Shown piece after piece: positions 36,385 through 45,230 of a stretch of DNA of 64,000 nucleotides (the stretch's first letter is position 1; each line of letters opens with the position of its first letter). The stretch is from Halohasta litorea. Its GTDB lineage: Archaea; Halobacteriota; Halobacteria; Halobacteriales; Haloferacaceae. The stretch covers positions 248,001 to 312,000 of the forward strand of contig NZ_JANHDJ010000005.1 of assembly GCF_024494645.1 (NCBI RefSeq), read 5' to 3'. Both the position numbers and the translations under genes were made by a program. The notes under the pieces are model-generated. The model was not told the origin of the DNA, did no database searches, and was given only the letters and a program-made list of their open reading frames with translations.

Positions 36385-37906
36385 TCGGTTGCGAACTCTC
36401 ATCGTCCGACGCTGTGGTCTCGTCATCCGATCCCGTACTCGCATCGTCATCGGCTGCTGTACTCCCATCGTCTAACTCCGTACTCTCGTCATCAGACCCC
36501 GTGCTCCCGTCGTCCGACTCTGTACTTTCGTCATCAGATTCTGTACTCTCGCCATCCGATTCCGTACTCTCGCCATCCGATTCCGTACTCTCGCCATCCG
36601 ATTCCGTACTCTCGCCATCCGATTCCGTACTTCCGTCATCCGATTCCGTACTTCCGTCATCTGATTCCGTACTTCCGTCATCTGATTCCGTACTTCCGTC
36701 ATCCGATTCCGTACTTTCATCAGTTGCTTGTTCGTCATCACTGTCCGAAGGGTCTTCCTCAGTACTCGACTCCGTCGTATCGCTGCTCGATTCTGATGGG
36801 TCGCCGTCCGATTCCCCCGGCTCGTCGGCCGATCCGACGCTTACAGTATCCAGGGAAGTCCCCTCGGTTGTCGTCTGTACCGTCCCGTCATCCGAGAGCT
36901 GGAGGTAGGTAACGCGGTAGGCATCCTCGGCAGTCGGGTCGGAAGGCGCATCACCACGGTAGAGGTAGTGTGTCAGCCGGAGGTTCGACCCCGAGAGCTG
37001 GGGGTCGGCCTCGTAGGACTGCCGCCACCACTGGTTGGGGGCCAGCGTTTTCGAAAAGCGGTCGACTTCGGACTGCTCGATGACGACCGAGCTGTTGTCG
37101 GTGGTCACGACGCGGTCGATCGTGACAACGACCGTAAACCGCTGTTCGACTCCTTCGTAGTTCCGAACGCCGAACCGGAGGGTTTGTGGCTCGTCCGTTC
37201 CCAGCGTGGAGGGGTAGCCGCTGGCGGTCAACTCTCCGGTCTCGTTTTCGGTCAGCAGATACAGTTCGGTCGGCGTTTCGCCCTGTTGGGGAACCGACAC
37301 GGCGTATGCGACGCTTCCCAGCGAGATCAGGAGGCTCGCAATGACGACCAGCCGGACCAGTCCGCCGATGGGACCGCCTCGGCCGAGCGAGCGACTCGCC
37401 CCGACGAGACGGCTCCCGACAGCGGGCGCATACCGGATCTCGGGGTCGAGGGGTGCTCGGCGGGCGAGTGCGACGAGTGCGGCGAGGGCAGTGATACTCG
37501 TTAGCCCGACGGCGAACTGACTGGTTGTGAAGCCGATGGTCGTTCCGAGAGCGATCCCCACGAGACTCGAAACGGCGATACTGGCGACCACCGACAGTGT
37601 GAGACGGACGAGCGTCCTGGATTCGTCGGATCGATCGTCCGGCTCCCGTCCGAAAAACGTCGACTGCGAGTCCGGCGAGCGTGCGATGATCGGCCGCGAT
37701 CGTGGGAACAGCGCCGCGACCAGCGCGTATCCGGGCAGCAAAAACAGCAACGGAAACCCACTCAGCGTGCGGATTGGGTCGGGGACTGGGAGCAGCGACG
37801 TCTGTATCGCGCCGATCGTTACTGCGAGTCCCGCCACGACGGCGAGGTCGCTCCCCAACCGTCCGAACCGGTGCCACGGCCGTGTGTCGTCGACAGACGC
37901 ATCCAT
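36368..37906 (-). CDS. DUF1616 membrane protein with a mucin-like Ser/Thr/Asp/Glu repeat stalk
   Basis: 512 residues. Four N-terminal helices and the SGFPLLFLLPGYALVAALFP segment match DUF1616. A fifth helix (about residue 190) leads into an outer beta domain (about 215-345). From about residue 395 the protein becomes a tail of roughly 15 heptad units of the form STESDDG / STESDGE, ending DESSQPINESA. Such an acidic, Ser/Thr-rich tail is likely extracellular and could be O-glycosylated. Other haloarchaeal DUF1616 genes also sit in glycan loci, but their function is not known. Confidence 0.82.
   Translation of the reverse strand: MDASVDDTRPWHRFGRLGSDLAVVAGLAVTIGAIQTSLLPVPDPIRTLSGFPLLFLLPGYALVAALFPRSRPIIARSPDSQSTFFGREPDDRSDESRTLVRLTLSVVASIAVSSLVGIALGTTIGFTTSQFAVGLTSITALAALVALARRAPLDPEIRYAPAVGSRLVGASRSLGRGGPIGGLVRLVVIASLLISLGSVAYAVSVPQQGETPTELYLLTENETGELTASGYPSTLGTDEPQTLRFGVRNYEGVEQRFTVVVTIDRVVTTDNSSVVIEQSEVDRFSKTLAPNQWWRQSYEADPQLSGSNLRLTHYLYRGDAPSDPTAEDAYRVTYLQLSDDGTVQTTTEGTSLDTVSVGSADEPGESDGDPSESSSDTTESSTEEDPSDSDDEQATDESTESDDGSTESDDGSTESDDGSTESDDGSTESDGESTESDGESTESDGESTESDGESTESDDESTESDDGSTGSDDESTELDDGSTAADDDASTGSDDETTASDDESSQPINESA
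36475..36725 (-). repeat. 21-base tandem repeats inside the DUF1616 gene
   Basis: About eleven adjacent 21-base units, of which those from about 36540 to 36715 are nearly identical (core CCGATTCCGTACTTCCGTCAT or a CTCGCCATCCGATTCCGTACT variant on the plus strand). The period equals seven codons, so gain or loss of units keeps the frame and only changes stalk length. No spacers are present, so it is not a CRISPR array. Confidence 0.85.
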
Positions 37907-38362
37907 CGATCACAGACCTCGCTACCATGCTCAATAAGTATAGATCGCCTTCTGGTCACGATGCCAGTGATATCCCGGAAGTAGATGCCATGTAGCGAGC
38001 GACTGCTGTGAACTCGCTTTTGATGGCTAAAACGTCCACAGACCGACTTAGTTGGCGTAAAATACCAGAATAGCCAGCGGCGTTTGGGAGGACTTACTCC
38101 GAGTAGTCGATCTATTCTTTAGTTAGTGGTTGGTGTACGACGCCTCGATGGACTGTCACGAGTTGTTCACAACACCGGCTACCGGGAGTTCTCTGCGCAG
38201 GTGTGTTGGACGGTCGACGGGTGCTGCTTGCGGGCGTCGGCCGCAGAGTGGATCGACCCACCAGCCGCCATCGGTGCGTGAGCAGCGTCGCATACATCGG
38301 TTGCATATCGCTCGACCACGAGGTCGAGGAACGAACGCGGAGTATCGGGGAAGGAGCCAGTA
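37907..38362. other. Intergenic region between divergent DUF1616 and ABC exporter genes
   Basis: 456 bases. An A/T-rich segment (GTAAAATACC) at about 38056 and CTATTCTTTAG at about 38111 are possible promoters for the ABC gene at 38363. Short open frames in 38130-38360 run in several phases with no consistent coding signal. It may include decayed coding sequence, but I cannot identify a source. Confidence 0.4.
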
Positions 38363-40159
38363 ATGTCGGAGTCGGATATCTCACTTCGAGAGAAGTTCCA
38401 CGCGCTCCGGATCATCGCCTCGTACGATCCGAAACTCGTCTCGCTGATCGTCGTCTTCGGATTCGTGACGGCGATCTTCGAAGGCATCGGGATAAGCCTC
38501 ATCCTGCCGGTCATCGAAGTCGCCCAAAACGGGCCACCGTCGGGTGATCCATCAGGAATCTTAGGCGCATTTATTACGATGTACGACCTGTTCGGCGTCC
38601 CGTTCACCCTCGAATACATCGTTGCCGGGCTGACAGCCGTCATCACGGTTCGGTACGGGACGAGCTTCGTCGTCGCCTATCTCCGGGAGTCACTCCGGAC
38701 GCAGTACATCCGTGAACTCCAGCGGTCGGCCTACGACGCCGCCCTCGACGCCCGGATCGGATTTTTCGACACACGAGGCTCCGACGAGATCCTCAACGCG
38801 ATCATCACTCAGACGTTCTACGCCGGACGGTCGATCAAACGGATCGTCCAGATGTTTCAGCAGGTGTTGCTCTCGGCGATGTATCTGGGGATCGCGTTCT
38901 ATATCGCACCGACGTTGACGGTACTGGCGGCCGTGTTGCTCGGCGGGATGACCTACCTCGTCCGGAACGTCATCGAGCCCGGCTACGACATCGGCGATCG
39001 CGTCGCCGAGGCCAACGAACGCATTCAGGAGACTGTCCAAGCCGGAACACAGGGGATCAGGGCCGTGAAGCTGTTCGGCCTCCGCGAGCGCTTCTTCGAT
39101 TCCTTCGAGGACGCGGTGAACAACTTCACCCACGCGTCGATCAAACTCCGCCGTAACGACGCGCTGATCACGAACGTCTACAACTGGCTGAGCGCCGTCA
39201 CCGTTTTCGTCCTGGTCTATGTCGCGATCACGGTCATCTCGCTGTCCCTCAGCAACCTCGCGTTGTTCTTCTTCGCCATGTTCCGGCTGGCACCGCGAGT
39301 GAGCACGCTCAACCAGCGGCTCTACCAGATCGAAGGTGACCTCCCGCACGTCATCAGAACCCAGCGGTTCATCGACGAGCTGTCGGCCGAACGTGAGGAA
39401 GTCGGCGGCGACCGTCCGGTCCCCTCGCCCATCAAAGACATCGAGTATCAGGATATCACCTTCACCTATGACGGCAACGAGACCGTGCTCGACGATTTCT
39501 CGGTGACGATCGACGAGGACGAGTTCGTGGCCTTCGTCGGCACCTCCGGCAGCGGCAAGTCGACGCTCGTCTCGATACTGCTTGGGATGTATCCCGTCGA
39601 CGACGGACGGATCGAGGTCGGTGGCGTCCCGCTCGACGAACTCGATATCGGCGAGTGGCGGTCGAACGTTGCGGTCGTCCGGCAGAACCCCTACATCTTC
39701 GACGATACCCTCGAATTCAACATCACCTTCGATCGGGACGACGTCTCGCAGGCCGAACTGGAGGAAGTCTGCCGGATCGCCAAAATCGACGAGTTCTTCG
39801 ACGAGATGCCCGACGGGTTCGACAGCGTCCTCGGCGACGACGGCGTCCAGCTCTCCGGCGGACAGAAACAGCGTGTTGCACTCGCACGGGCACTGCTGAA
39901 AGACGCGGACGTGCTCGTTCTCGACGAGGCCACAAGCAACCTCGATACCAACCTCGAACGGGAGGTCCAACGCGAGATCGAGGCGATGGAACAGGAGTAC
40001 ACCGTGATCGCCATCGCCCACCGACTGTCGACGGTCGAGAACGCCGACTGTATCTACACGATCGAGGACGGCCGGATCGAAGAGTCCGGCCATCACGGCG
40101 AACTCCTCGATCAGGACGGTCAGTACGCGAGCCTCTACCAGACACAGGTCGGCCGGTAG
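38363..40159 (+). CDS. ABC exporter, possible glycolipid flippase (PglK/MsbA type)
   Basis: 598 residues, a fused half-transporter. Six membrane helices (about 25-310) carry typical long cytoplasmic loops, followed by an ATPase domain with Walker A GTSGSGKST (about 391-399), Q-loop VRQNPYIF, signature LSGGQKQR (about 496), Walker B VLVLDEATS and the H-loop IAHR. The position among glycosyltransferases suggests flipping of a lipid-linked oligosaccharide, as PglK does in Campylobacter N-glycosylation. Haloferax instead implicates AglR, a Wzx-like protein, and none is seen here. Drug or lipid export is the alternative. Confidence 0.85.
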   Translation: MSESDISLREKFHALRIIASYDPKLVSLIVVFGFVTAIFEGIGISLILPVIEVAQNGPPSGDPSGILGAFITMYDLFGVPFTLEYIVAGLTAVITVRYGTSFVVAYLRESLRTQYIRELQRSAYDAALDARIGFFDTRGSDEILNAIITQTFYAGRSIKRIVQMFQQVLLSAMYLGIAFYIAPTLTVLAAVLLGGMTYLVRNVIEPGYDIGDRVAEANERIQETVQAGTQGIRAVKLFGLRERFFDSFEDAVNNFTHASIKLRRNDALITNVYNWLSAVTVFVLVYVAITVISLSLSNLALFFFAMFRLAPRVSTLNQRLYQIEGDLPHVIRTQRFIDELSAEREEVGGDRPVPSPIKDIEYQDITFTYDGNETVLDDFSVTIDEDEFVAFVGTSGSGKSTLVSILLGMYPVDDGRIEVGGVPLDELDIGEWRSNVAVVRQNPYIFDDTLEFNITFDRDDVSQAELEEVCRIAKIDEFFDEMPDGFDSVLGDDGVQLSGGQKQRVALARALLKDADVLVLDEATSNLDTNLEREVQREIEAMEQEYTVIAIAHRLSTVENADCIYTIEDGRIEESGHHGELLDQDGQYASLYQTQVGR

Positions 40160-40296
40160 GTAGCGACTGTCGGAGCCGCCGACATTGGGAACCGAACAGT
40201 AGCCCACTGGCGCGGTCCGATACAGTAAACCTCAATTGACACTCCGGTAGGACGTTACTAACTAACCGGTTACTACGGTTTGAATACCAACAGCGC

Positions 40297-41142
40297 ATGG
40301 CATTACGGAACACCCGACAGTCCGGGAACCCCTCCCTCCCCGAGCGAGCGTTCGACGTATACGATCGTACCGGGATCGGTGGGGTCCTCAGAAAGACGGT
40401 TTCGTACGTTCTATTTAAAAACAGATACGTTGGACAGATACACCATCGAGGAGATACACTACTCCACAGCTACCGGCATTACCGACACCCGTATAAATAC
40501 AGTGATGCAGACCCATACAAAATAATATACGTCGATCCCGAACGGATCGAGTACAAGCTCCGGTTGGAGGACCCCGATCGGGATGTCGGCTACTTTTATT
40601 GGTGGGACGAACGGAACCGGGTGTATGATGGGCCGTGGGACCGCCAGCGAGCCGATTTCCTGGAGTTCCACAACACTCTCTACGACTGCTTCGAATCCCA
40701 CTTCGTAGACGGAGTTCCGTGGGAAGAGACGACGTTCATTCAGCAGCAGTTCGAGCTGGTCGACCGGGGCGAAACAACGTGGCACAGCTGTTCGTCCCGC
40801 CAGGACGTGCGTGACCGCTGTGGCCGACTCGATCGGGTCTGGAACGACATCACAACCAACGGCTATCGTCGGCAGGCCGTCGTGAACGACGTCCCGGACT
40901 GGCGGAAGGATTTCGCGGAGGTGATGGTCAACGTCGGGCGTGACGGGGAGCTGTTACAGAACTCGGATGGCAAACACCGACTCATGATGGCGAAGCTCGC
41001 CGGGATCGATGAGATTCCGGTGTATGTCATCGTTCGCCACAAACAGTGGCAGCAGCTTCGGAACGCGATCCGTGATGGCGGGGTCGACGACTACCCCGCA
41101 CACCCCGATCTAGCGGATCTCACGGACGGAGCCGAACGCTAA
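40297..41142 (+). CDS. Conserved glycan-locus protein with ParB/sulfiredoxin-like motif
   Basis: 281 residues, soluble, rich in aromatic residues and Arg in the first half. The C-terminal part contains NSDGKHRLMMAKLAGIDEIP (about residues 223-242), then VYVIVRHKQWQ. A D/N-G-x-HR motif followed by an IPV strand is the core of the ParB/Srx fold, where it binds nucleotide in some enzymes. Proteins of this kind recur in haloarchaeal polysaccharide loci but have no assigned role. DNA partitioning is unlikely: there is no ParA and no HTH. I infer an enzyme, perhaps a kinase or nucleotide-dependent modifier. Confidence 0.6.
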   Translation: MALRNTRQSGNPSLPERAFDVYDRTGIGGVLRKTVSYVLFKNRYVGQIHHRGDTLLHSYRHYRHPYKYSDADPYKIIYVDPERIEYKLRLEDPDRDVGYFYWWDERNRVYDGPWDRQRADFLEFHNTLYDCFESHFVDGVPWEETTFIQQQFELVDRGETTWHSCSSRQDVRDRCGRLDRVWNDITTNGYRRQAVVNDVPDWRKDFAEVMVNVGRDGELLQNSDGKHRLMMAKLAGIDEIPVYVIVRHKQWQQLRNAIRDGGVDDYPAHPDLADLTDGAER

Positions 41143-41218
41143 GGCAAGAACACGATAAGTCGCATCCTGTCGGCTGCTCGTCTTCGTGTCCCGGCAGTGG
41201 ACGATTGCTCTCTGGGCC

Positions 41219-41878
41219 CTATTTTATCGCGCCCGTCTTTCGCAGCACCGAGAGGAGATAAAACCGCCAGCTCAGGACATCCCTGTCTTTGTAGCTGTCT
41301 ATGCGTTTTTGAAAATACCAGTTGTAGAACTCATCGAAGTGGTCCCCATCGACGTTCTCGTGGCCGTAGCCCTCCAGGAACCGATCGAAACAGCGGTCGA
41401 ACAGCCGCCAGCGCCACGGCTGTTTGATCTTGAACACCTCGATGCCGACCTTCGGGGAGACGAGGTCGTGGATGGGCTCGCGCTCGTCGAGATAGCCCAG
41501 ATCAGTTAGATAGAACGTCTCCCCGTCGTACAGGACATCGTTGAACTGCAGTTCACTATGGGTGTGGCCGTGCTGATGGAGCTTCCGCAACCGGCTGCCG
41601 AACTGCTCGTAGGCCTCGGGCGAGAGGAAATCCAACAGGCTTTCGGCGTCGACGTACTCGGTGATGAGATACTGGTCGGAGACGTCGACCGGCCTGATAA
41701 ATTCCAGCCCGTCGATTGTCGGGATGTCGTTGGCTCGCTGGAGATTTTTGAACTCCTTGGTCAGAATCTCCGTCTCGCCAGCCACCCGTTTTTTGAAATA
41801 CTGGTCGTCCTCCGAGATGAAAAACTGTGCCGTCCCTACCTTGTCGATCCGTTCGAAATCGAGATCCGTCTGTTCCAT
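41219..41878 (-). CDS. Small kinase-fold protein, WaaP/Kdo-kinase-like
   Basis: 219 residues with a compact protein-kinase fold. An N-terminal glycine-poor loop with YFKKRVAGE (candidate Lys at 29/30), a hinge YLITEYVDAESLLDF, a catalytic-loop-like HTHSELQFNDVLY (residues 105-117) and a metal-binding DLG at 126-128. The HxD catalytic aspartate is replaced by Glu109 (HSEL). Similar short kinases phosphorylate lipopolysaccharide core sugars in bacteria. In this locus the substrate could be a glycolipid sugar. The E for D change leaves activity uncertain. Confidence 0.65.
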   Translation of the reverse strand: MEQTDLDFERIDKVGTAQFFISEDDQYFKKRVAGETEILTKEFKNLQRANDIPTIDGLEFIRPVDVSDQYLITEYVDAESLLDFLSPEAYEQFGSRLRKLHQHGHTHSELQFNDVLYDGETFYLTDLGYLDEREPIHDLVSPKVGIEVFKIKQPWRWRLFDRCFDRFLEGYGHENVDGDHFDEFYNWYFQKRIDSYKDRDVLSWRFYLLSVLRKTGAIK

Positions 41879-42067
41879 CGTACTCCCGGAAACGGAGGCG
41901 ATCAGGGCAGTTAGTTACACTCCGGCTTTCGGTCGCCCACAAGACTGTTAGGGAGGTGTTGTCATCCGATCAGTCCATCGAATACGGTCTTGTCGCTGCC
42001 AAATACCGCCGAAAACGGTTGTGGTGCCGCTGCAGCCGACCGAATTCGGTCGGCCTCGTAGACGGGG

Positions 42068-43267
42068 CTAGGTCGATTTGATCGTCATCTCGACGAACCC
42101 GGTTCCGTCATGATAGTAGACGCCAACCGGGCCCCACTCCGAGGAATCCGTGTCGTCCGAGTTCTCGGACGTCCCGTACTCGTAGGCGCCCAGATCCGGC
42201 GCGTCTCCGCTATAATCTACGGCTTCGAGGGGCCTCCCGGCGTCTATGGCCGGGCTGTCGTCCCGCAGCCGAAGGAAATCGGAGTCCGATCGATCGGTCG
42301 AGACGAATCCTGGATCAGTACTGTCGAGATCCCACAGGTTCGACTCGCTTGTAACGCCGTCGTGGAGTGTTTCCTCTCCCCCATTGTTCCCGTAGCTGAG
42401 ACAGTTGTAGACCTCGTGGTCCCCGCCGAACGCCCCGGCGATACCGTAGCCGTCGTTGTTGTAGGCCGTACAGTTGATGAGCGTATCACCCTCGGGCGAG
42501 TAGAAGCGGAACCCCTTCGTACTGTTGCCGTAGGTCACACAGCGAATGAAGGTGTTGCCACCACCGCTGTCGGTGTTGGCCGACTTGATACCGTTGCCGT
42601 CACCGTTGCTGTCGTACCCGTTGTCATAACAGACGGTATCGCGAATGACGATGTTGGTCGACGTCCACAGATCGACACCGTCGTCGGAGTTGTTGTAACA
42701 CTCACAGTCGACGATCCGGCCGTTGTTCACGCCGGACAGAACGATCCCGTCGGCGTCTTCCCCGCCGGTCGCCGGATCGTGATTGTTGTAGGAAGCGACG
42801 TTCCGTATTTCGACGTTTTCGCCGTCGCTGATGTGGATTCCGGAGTTGCCGTTATCGTGGAGATCGAGGTTGCGGAAGGTGAAATTCCCGCCAGTATGCG
42901 AGCGGATCGCCACCGACGAACACTCCGAAATTTCGAGGTTTTCGACGACCCAGTGTTCCGGTGCGGCGTCTTCGAGGAAGTGAAGCCCGCCCGTGATCTC
43001 CCACTCGGAGCTTCCTCCCTCCCACTGGAGGCGTGGGCGATCGTTGGGATCTCCCGAAATCGTGATCGGATCGGCCTCCGACCCGGAGGTTTCGATTTCG
43101 ACGGGGGTGCCGTTTTCGTACTGGTACTCGCCCCCGTGGATGTAGATGCTCTCACCGGCCTCGACGCGGCTCACCGCTTCGTGAACCGTCGCCAGCGGCG
43201 CGCTTTCGCTCCCGTCGTTCGAATCATCGCCGTCGGTGGAGACGACGTACTCTGCGGTGTCAATCAT
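42068..43267 (-). CDS. Right-handed parallel beta-helix protein (pectate-lyase/tailspike-like)
   Basis: 399 residues. About ten coils of a right-handed beta-helix are marked by repeated N-rich turns (NLEIS, NLDLHDNGNSGIHI, NVASYNN, CYNNSDDGVDL, CVTYGNSTKGFRF, CTAYNNDGYGI). The N-terminal YVVSTDGDDSNDGSESAPLATVHEAV is the start seen in PL9-like lyases. There is no signal peptide. It overlaps the small upstream gene by four bases (ATGA at 43264-43267), so the two are coupled. Such helices cleave or bind acidic polysaccharides; here it may act on the cell's own glycan or be the blade of a tailspike-like structure. Confidence 0.8.
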   Translation of the reverse strand: MIDTAEYVVSTDGDDSNDGSESAPLATVHEAVSRVEAGESIYIHGGEYQYENGTPVEIETSGSEADPITISGDPNDRPRLQWEGGSSEWEITGGLHFLEDAAPEHWVVENLEISECSSVAIRSHTGGNFTFRNLDLHDNGNSGIHISDGENVEIRNVASYNNHDPATGGEDADGIVLSGVNNGRIVDCECYNNSDDGVDLWTSTNIVIRDTVCYDNGYDSNGDGNGIKSANTDSGGGNTFIRCVTYGNSTKGFRFYSPEGDTLINCTAYNNDGYGIAGAFGGDHEVYNCLSYGNNGGEETLHDGVTSESNLWDLDSTDPGFVSTDRSDSDFLRLRDDSPAIDAGRPLEAVDYSGDAPDLGAYEYGTSENSDDTDSSEWGPVGVYYHDGTGFVEMTIKST

Positions 43268-43572
43268 TGTTCGCTCGTGTCAAACCAGATATCTCCCTCT
43301 TGGCCGTCGGGTTCGGTCTCCTGGACGTATACCTGCCCGGAGAACCCGCCGAGTCTGGCAAAGGGTTCCCAGGCATCGCCGCTGCCCAGATAGATGCGCT
43401 TGGTGTCGGTCGCAAGGTACTTCGCGCCCGATTTCGGTTCGTAGTCGCCCTTGTTGGCGTCGACGTCCCGAATCTCGACATCCGTATCGAGTTTCTCGAA
43501 GTTGTCGTTCAGTGGGGTATGCCAGTCGGTTGCCCCTTGGTCCGGTATGTTGTAATCGTTGTTTTCGGTCAT
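43264..43572 (-). CDS. Small tail-fibre-like protein coupled to the beta-helix protein
   Basis: 102 residues from the ATG at 43572. It begins MTENNDYNIPDQGATDWHTPLNDNFEKLDTD..., a pattern (short polar lead, WHTPLNDNF, then an ID/LD coil) I associate with virion-attachment or tail-fibre N-terminal segments. Later it has YEPKSGAKYLATDTKRIYLGSGDAW, like the small beta-structures in phage fibre and collagen-like proteins, and ends EGDIWFDTSEQ. No signal peptide or membrane helix. It is translationally coupled to the beta-helix gene, which suggests the two products form one particle or complex. Confidence 0.65.
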   Translation of the reverse strand: MTENNDYNIPDQGATDWHTPLNDNFEKLDTDVEIRDVDANKGDYEPKSGAKYLATDTKRIYLGSGDAWEPFARLGGFSGQVYVQETEPDGQEGDIWFDTSEQ

Positions 43573-43991
43573 AGTGTGTCTTGTTGCCCGGTGTACCGGA
43601 TCACGAAGGCACACCTTGTTTAGCAGTAAGGTGCCCGTACCGTGATCCTGTTCGACGTGTATCTGAGAATTTGTATAAGAGTTCTTACTATGATAATATT
43701 CTGATAGTCAAACATAGCTAAACGAAATTAGCAGAGATATATTGAGTTGTGAAACAGTGTAGACTGGTATGTAACTGAGGCTTATATCGAACAACAGCCG
43801 TAATCTAGTCCTACTAACCGCTCAAAACGCGTCATAGAGATGCATGCACTCTACAACTGTGATGGAAGGGATGCATATCCGCGACCCTCGTCGTCATTGT
43901 CATATACTCTCTGTATTGTAACAGTATTCATAATTTGTAACTGAGCTATAACTAAGCAGCCATCCGCACTCCGTTTTCGAAGCGACCACTC
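43573..43991. other. AT-rich intergenic region
   Basis: 419 bases between divergent genes, clearly lower in G+C than its neighbours (for example TATGATAATATTCTGATAG at 43689-43707). TATA-like elements for the plus-strand GT4 gene occur near 43948 (CTATAACTAAG). No gene-like open frame, RNA or repeat is visible. The composition fits long promoter regions in haloarchaeal surface-glycan loci. Confidence 0.5.
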
Positions 43992-45230
43992 ATGAAACGG
44001 GTTTCACCGACCGACCGACGCGACGAGAGCGAACAGTATGGGGGGTCCACGGGCGACTCCCTCCGGATTCTCCGGGTCGCCAGCGATATCTATCCCGATG
44101 TCAGCGGTGGGTTGGGACTCCACGTCCACCACCTTTCGCGCGAGCAGGGCGAGCGTGGCCACGACGTCCACGTGCTCGCCGCCGAAAGGGAGGGCGGCGG
44201 GAGAGGGCGACGCGAGGACCGCGACGGCTACACCGTTCACTACCACCCGGAGCTCGCGGCCCCGTTCGGCAACAGCCTCTGTCCGTCGATCGGCCGAAGC
44301 CTCTATGAACACCTCGCGGAGTTCGACGTACTTCATGCCCACTCACATCTGTTTTTCTCGACGAACATGGCGGCAGTCGCCGGGCGGCTCACCGAGACGC
44401 CGTTCGTACTCACGAACCACGGGCTCCGCTCCCAGACCGCACCGCCGTGGCTCCAGGACCTGTATCTCCCGACTGTCGGCCGGTTCACCTTCGAGGCCGC
44501 CGATAGCATCCTCTGTTATACCGACACCGACAGCCGCCGACTCGACGAACTCGGTGTCGATACCCGCAGACGCGTCATCCACAACGGCATCGACTGTTCG
44601 GTGTTCCGGCCCGTCGAGACCGAGCGGTCGGACCGACAGCTGCTGTACGTGGGGCGGCTGACGGAGGCGAAAGGCGTTCAACTGTTGATTCGGGCGGTCG
44701 CTCACCTCGACGCCGAGTTCCCCGACCTCTCGCTGATCGTGGTGGGTGAGGGGCCGAACCGGGGCCATCTCGACGCACTCGTCGACGAGTTGGGGCTCGA
44801 AGAGACGGTCACGTTTGTCGGTCGCCTCCCCAACGAGCAGCTACCCGAACTGTACAGCGAGAGCACGCTGTTCGTCCTGCCGAGCCGGAACGAGGGGATG
44901 CCACGGACCGTTCTCGAAGCGCTGGCCTGCGAAACGCCGGGCGTGACGACACCCCTCCCACAACTCACAACGGTACTGTCCGACGGCGGCCTGACTGTCG
45001 ACGACCGCGAGCCGTCAGCCTTCGCCCGGGCGATCGCGGAACTCCTGGAAGCCCCCGACCGTCGGCGGGCGATGGGCCGGGCGGGCAGACGCCGGGTTGT
45101 CGAGCACCACTCCTGGGAAACGACCGTCGAGGAGACGCTTGCGGAGTATTACGCGCTGCTCGATGACCAGCCGACGACCACGGCGACACACGAGCGGAGA
45201 GCAGACGTACCGCGGGGTGTTGACCAATGA
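43992..45230 (+). CDS. GT4 family glycosyltransferase (2)
   Basis: 412 residues, GT-B fold. The N-terminus has an extra polar lead of about 25 residues, then RVASDIYPDVSGGLGLHVHHL. The donor site has VGRLTEAKGVQLLIRAV and E-x7-E in NEGMPRTVLEALACETP. It transfers an NDP-sugar to a lipid-linked or protein-linked acceptor at the inner membrane face. Its stop overlaps the next glycosyltransferase start by four bases (ATGA at 45227-45230), so the pair is likely to act in consecutive steps. Confidence 0.88.
   Translation: MKRVSPTDRRDESEQYGGSTGDSLRILRVASDIYPDVSGGLGLHVHHLSREQGERGHDVHVLAAEREGGGRGRREDRDGYTVHYHPELAAPFGNSLCPSIGRSLYEHLAEFDVLHAHSHLFFSTNMAAVAGRLTETPFVLTNHGLRSQTAPPWLQDLYLPTVGRFTFEAADSILCYTDTDSRRLDELGVDTRRRVIHNGIDCSVFRPVETERSDRQLLYVGRLTEAKGVQLLIRAVAHLDAEFPDLSLIVVGEGPNRGHLDALVDELGLEETVTFVGRLPNEQLPELYSESTLFVLPSRNEGMPRTVLEALACETPGVTTPLPQLTTVLSDGGLTVDDREPSAFARAIAELLEAPDRRRAMGRAGRRRVVEHHSWETTVEETLAEYYALLDDQPTTTATHERRADVPRGVDQ

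Noticed and set aside
36475-36725. Regular 21-base repeats as a possible CRISPR array
   Set aside because: No unique spacers occur; units are directly adjacent, in frame and code for the DUF1616 stalk.
42068-43572. Prophage in the glycan island
   Set aside because: Only the tail-fibre-like and beta-helix genes look phage-like. No integrase, terminase, capsid or attachment repeat is present.
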